The position numbers were made by a program, and so were the translations under genes. The notes below the pieces were generated by a model, which saw only the letters and a program-made list of their open reading frames with translations, ran no database searches and was not told the origin of the DNA. A DNA stretch of 17,241 nt from Sphingobacterium thalpophilum (GTDB lineage Bacteria > Bacteroidota > Bacteroidia > Flavobacteriales > Flavobacteriaceae). The DNA lies in assembly GCA_943325255.2 (NCBI GenBank), contig CALPOS020000022.1, positions 1-17,241 of the forward strand. Direction: 5' to 3'. This document shows positions 15,441 to 17,241 of this stretch, piece after piece. Each line of letters starts with the position of its first letter. The stretch's first letter is position 1.

Positions 15441-16004
15441 ATGACCAAAAAAGAACTCAGAATCAAATACAAGCAATTGAGAAACTTACTTTCTAACCAT
15501 TATATTGAGAAAATGAGTTTGGAAATCGCAAACCAATTGGTACAAATGCCGATTTGGGAACAAAATTATTTCCATGTTTTTTTGCCGATTGTAGAGAAGA
15601 AAGAAATTGACACAGAATTTATATTGCATGTATTGGCGGGCAAAGACAAAGAAATTGTAGTTTCACAAAGCGATTTTGCGACGATAACACTGACGCATTT
15701 TTTGTTGACAGATGCTACAAAATTTAAAAAAAATCAATATGGCATTTCGGAACCTGTTGATGGATTAGTAGTTCCTGTTGAAAAGATTGATGTGGTTTTC
15801 GTTCCTCTTTTGGCATTTGACAAATTTGGAAATCGCGTGGGTTACGGCAAAGGGTTTTATGATGTTTTCTTGAGTGAATGCCGTCCAGATACACTAAAGA
15901 TTGGTTTATCTTTTTTTGAACCGGAAGAAGCAATTGAAGACGTTTTTGAACAAGACGTGACCTTGGATTATTGTATTACACCGAATCGTGTATATGAATT
16001 CTGA
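15441..16004 (+). CDS. 5-formyltetrahydrofolate cyclo-ligase
   Basis: The enzyme uses ATP to convert 5-formyl-THF to 5,10-methenyl-THF and so returns this folate to one-carbon metabolism. From the ATG at 15441 the protein has 187 residues, the usual length. It starts MTKKELRIKYKQLRN, the basic N-terminal helix of the family. The C-terminal part has VFVPLLAFDKFGNRVGYGKGFYDVFL, where GYGKGFYD matches the conserved GxGxGYYD phosphate/ATP-binding loop, and then IGLSFFEPE. An in-frame ATG seven codons earlier (15420) is less likely, because a near-match to the -7 box (TACTTTTA, 15429-15436) lies between the two and family members begin near the MTKKE position. It is transcribed divergently from uvrC and followed by repeat copy 2. 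Confidence 0.93.
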   Translation: MTKKELRIKYKQLRNLLSNHYIEKMSLEIANQLVQMPIWEQNYFHVFLPIVEKKEIDTEFILHVLAGKDKEIVVSQSDFATITLTHFLLTDATKFKKNQYGISEPVDGLVVPVEKIDVVFVPLLAFDKFGNRVGYGKGFYDVFLSECRPDTLKIGLSFFEPEEAIEDVFEQDVTLDYCITPNRVYEF

Positions 16005-16006
16005 TG

Positions 16007-16112
16007 CCTAGCCCTGATGGTAATGGCATCCTTTTTTGTTTGGAAAATTGCCCTCGACTGCGCTCGGGCTGACAAACAAAAAAGATAGAATGTACAGCAG
16101 GAAGATGCTCCT
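16007..16112 (+). ncRNA. structured intergenic repeat, copy 2 (Flavo-1-like) with a REP-like palindrome in its loop
   Basis: It shares three blocks with the copy at 8181-8257: CCTAGCCCTGATGG (16007-16020), GGCATCCTTTT (16025-16035) and ACAGCAGGAAG (16094-16104). The central stem is a perfect 12-bp CTTTTTTGTTTG/CAAACAAAAAAG. Its loop is about 30 nt rather than 9 and contains GCCCTCGACTGCGCTCGGGC (16050-16069), an imperfect palindrome. It starts 2 nt after the cyclo-ligase stop, on the same strand, and lies between convergent genes, where it could also act as a 3' end structure. Confidence 0.6.
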
Positions 16113-16117
16113 AAAAA

Positions 16118-16717
16118 TTAGTCTTTGTGAAAGGCTTTTTTATTAAAGACAATCAAAATTCCTACTCCAGTGGAGATTGCCATGTCCGCAACATTGAAAA
16201 TAGCATTAAAGAAAGTGAAAGGTTTTCCGCCTATAAACGGCACCCATTCTGGCATGGGATAATCTTGTATGAAAGGGAAATACAGCATATCGACCACTTT
16301 GCCGTGGAAAACTTTACCATAAGGTTTTTCTGAAAATAAAGTCGCTAAATGATTGTGACTGTCGTCGAAAACAATGCCGTAAAAAACCGAATCGATAATG
16401 TTTCCAAATGCACCGGCAAGTATAAGTGCGATGGCAACAATAAGATACGTTGAGCTATTCTTTTGTACCGAATCCCACAACCAGTAACCGATAGCGGTCA
16501 CTGCAAAAAGTCTAAAAACTGTTAGAAATAATTTTCCGTAAGTCCCAGGAATTTCAGTTCCCCACGCCATGCCCTCATTTTCGATAAACAAAATTTTAAA
16601 CCAACTAAAAACGTTGACTTCTTCTCCCAATACAAAATTGGTTTTGATGTAAATTTTGGAAAGTTGATCTACAAGTAGAATAATGAAAATGAGAAAATAG
16701 GCGTTTCTTAATGACAT
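16118..16717 (-). CDS. lspA: lipoprotein signal peptidase (signal peptidase II)
   Basis: LspA cleaves the signal peptide of prolipoproteins before the lipidated cysteine, in the inner membrane. The 199-residue protein has four transmembrane segments (about 5-23, 63-81, 90-108 and 175-193). Conserved blocks are LVDQLSKIYI (15-24), FIENEGMAWG (44-53), AGAFGNIIDSVFYG (101-114), KVVDM (140-144) and FNVADMAI (174-181). By homology the catalytic Asp pair is Asp143 and Asp178. The protein is longer than the roughly 160-residue proteobacterial form because of extra residues between GNIID and VVD and again between VVD and NVAD, which from memory is usual in Bacteroidetes. Its substrates should include the M23 lipoprotein at 3668-4897. 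It has its own promoter box 19 nt upstream. Confidence 0.96.
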   Translation of the reverse strand: MSLRNAYFLIFIILLVDQLSKIYIKTNFVLGEEVNVFSWFKILFIENEGMAWGTEIPGTYGKLFLTVFRLFAVTAIGYWLWDSVQKNSSTYLIVAIALILAGAFGNIIDSVFYGIVFDDSHNHLATLFSEKPYGKVFHGKVVDMLYFPFIQDYPMPEWVPFIGGKPFTFFNAIFNVADMAISTGVGILIVFNKKAFHKD

Positions 16718-16736
16718 TTTTAGATTTTTATTGGCG

Positions 16737-16744
16737 CAAAAATA
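16737..16744 (-). promoter_or_regulatory. -7 promoter box for lspA
   Basis: The minus strand reads TATTTTTG (TAnnTTTG) and ends 19 nt before the lspA ATG. The -33 position falls in the T-run of the terminator just upstream. Confidence 0.5.
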
Positions 16745-16755
16745 GATTATTTTCT

Positions 16756-16781
16756 AAAAAAAACGCTCCCAATGGAGCGTT
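16756..16781 (-). terminator. Rho-independent terminator of the DksA/TraR-like gene
   Basis: On the minus strand AACGCTCC - ATTG - GGAGCGTT forms a perfect 8-bp stem followed by TTTTTT. It lies 22 nt after the stop of the DksA-like gene and separates it from lspA. Confidence 0.85.
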
Positions 16782-16803
16782 AATTTATCGTATCATTTTG
16801 CTA

Positions 16804-17184
16804 TTAGCGTTGCATGTTTTTAGCTTCGATACTCATCGTAGCGTGAGGCACAATCATCAAGCGTTCTTTGCTGATTAATTTACCCGTTACTTTGCATACA
16901 CCATAGGTTTTGTTTTCTACGCGGAAAAGGGCATTTTTCAAATCGCGGATAAATTTTTCTTGGCGAATAGCCAATTGAGAATTTGCTTCCTTCGACATGG
17001 TTTCACTTCCTTCTTCGAATGCTTTAAAAGTCGGTGACGTGTCGTCGGTTCCGTTGTTTAAATCATTCATATACGCACTCTTTATTAAATCTAAATCGGA
17101 TTGCGCTTTCTTAATTTTTTTTAAAATCAATTCTTTGAACTCTGCTAAATCAGCATCTGAGTATCTTGCAATTTCATCTACCAT
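16804..17184 (-). CDS. DksA/TraR family protein with degenerate zinc finger
   Basis: The 126-residue protein has the DksA/TraR layout: an N-terminal helical region with a coiled-coil (about 12-92, FKELILKKIKKAQSDL and ANSQLAIRQEKFIRDLKNALFRVE) and a C-terminal finger (about 93-123). The finger reads YGVCKVTGKLISKERLMIVPHATMSIEAKN. It follows the DksA pattern, but only Cys97 of the four zinc cysteines remains, so zinc binding is unlikely. DksA proteins bind in the RNA polymerase secondary channel and modulate rRNA and stress promoters with ppGpp; the acidic coiled-coil tip needed for that is not clear here (DDTSPTFKAFEEGSE in the loop). It starts 6 nt after the stop of the partial upstream gene, so it is probably in the same operon. 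Confidence 0.88.
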   Translation of the reverse strand: MVDEIARYSDADLAEFKELILKKIKKAQSDLDLIKSAYMNDLNNGTDDTSPTFKAFEEGSETMSKEANSQLAIRQEKFIRDLKNALFRVENKTYGVCKVTGKLISKERLMIVPHATMSIEAKNMQR

Positions 17185-17190
17185 GTCTTC

Positions 17191-17241
17191 TTATTTTGTA
17201 ATTAATATTCTTGTTTTTATATCATCGAATTCTATTTCAAA
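17191..17241 (-). CDS. 3' end of a gene, probably isoleucyl-tRNA synthetase
   Basis: Only the last 16 codons and the TAA are in the window; the tail reads FEIEFDDIKTRILITK. The frame is open to the edge and ends 6 nt before the DksA-like ATG. I recall the order ileS - dksA-like - lspA as common in flavobacteria, so the identity rests on context, not on the short sequence. Confidence 0.45.
   Translation of the reverse strand, partial: FEIEFDDIKTRILITK

Noticed and set aside
1..17241. CRISPR arrays, insertion sequences, phage genes, toxin-antitoxin pairs, tRNA or rRNA genes
   Set aside because: Both strands were read for repeat-spacer patterns, transposase or integrase motifs and tRNA-like cloverleafs; none was seen. 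The window is an ordinary chromosomal region.

Overview
The window looks like a low-GC chromosome segment from a flavobacterium (Bacteroidetes, class Flavobacteriia). Four things point that way. There are no Shine-Dalgarno sequences before the genes. Bacteroidetes-type -7 promoter boxes (TAnnTTTG) lie 4-43 nt before many start codons. Several proteins are typical of the group: a long LspA with insertions, a DksA-like protein with a degenerate zinc finger, and a patatin fused to an outer-membrane barrel. Two copies of a structured intergenic repeat also resemble the flavobacterial Flavo-1 motif. Gene content is mostly housekeeping; I see no transposase, phage gene, CRISPR array, tRNA or rRNA.

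Layout, left to right. At 1-201 (minus) is the start of dinB (DNA polymerase IV), divergent from a CYTH-domain phosphatase/cyclase-like gene (287-754, plus). That gene meets, stop to stop, an RlpA-like double-psi beta-barrel protein (759-1241, minus). Next on the minus strand come a small four-helix membrane protein (1302-1724) and pgi (1817-3457). A minus-strand gene group follows, in transcription order: a DUF3108 exported protein (5839-6624), tryptophan 2,3-dioxygenase (4917-5849) and an M23 peptidase-family lipoprotein (3668-4897). Upstream of it lie homogentisate dioxygenase (hmgA, 8265-9422) and 4-hydroxyphenylpyruvate dioxygenase (hpd, 6918-8078). The stretch 3668-9422 is therefore an aromatic amino acid catabolism region: HPPD and HGD act in sequence on tyrosine-derived 4-hydroxyphenylpyruvate, and TDO opens the tryptophan ring. 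An APC-family amino acid permease (9746-11239) lies just upstream and ends in a strong terminator.

The right part holds uvrC (13545-15341) followed 10 nt later by a patatin/POTRA/beta-barrel protein (11324-13534), both minus. A 5-formyltetrahydrofolate cyclo-ligase (15441-16004) is the only other plus-strand gene. Then lspA (16118-16717) and a DksA/TraR-like gene (16804-17184) lie on the minus strand, with what is probably the 3' end of ileS at the right edge. lspA links functionally to the M23 lipoprotein, since it encodes the signal peptidase that would mature it, but the two genes are not adjacent.

The least explained parts are non-coding or nearly so. (i) At 6687-6806 a promoter-like box, a 10-codon ORF rich in Trp/Phe and a terminator hairpin precede the DUF3108-TDO genes. 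(ii) Two copies of a structured repeat occur, one with a second palindrome in its loop. (iii) A chain of tiny overlapping ORFs ends 3 nt before hmgA. The most notable protein-level oddity is a Cys in place of a zinc-binding His in the M23 peptidase.
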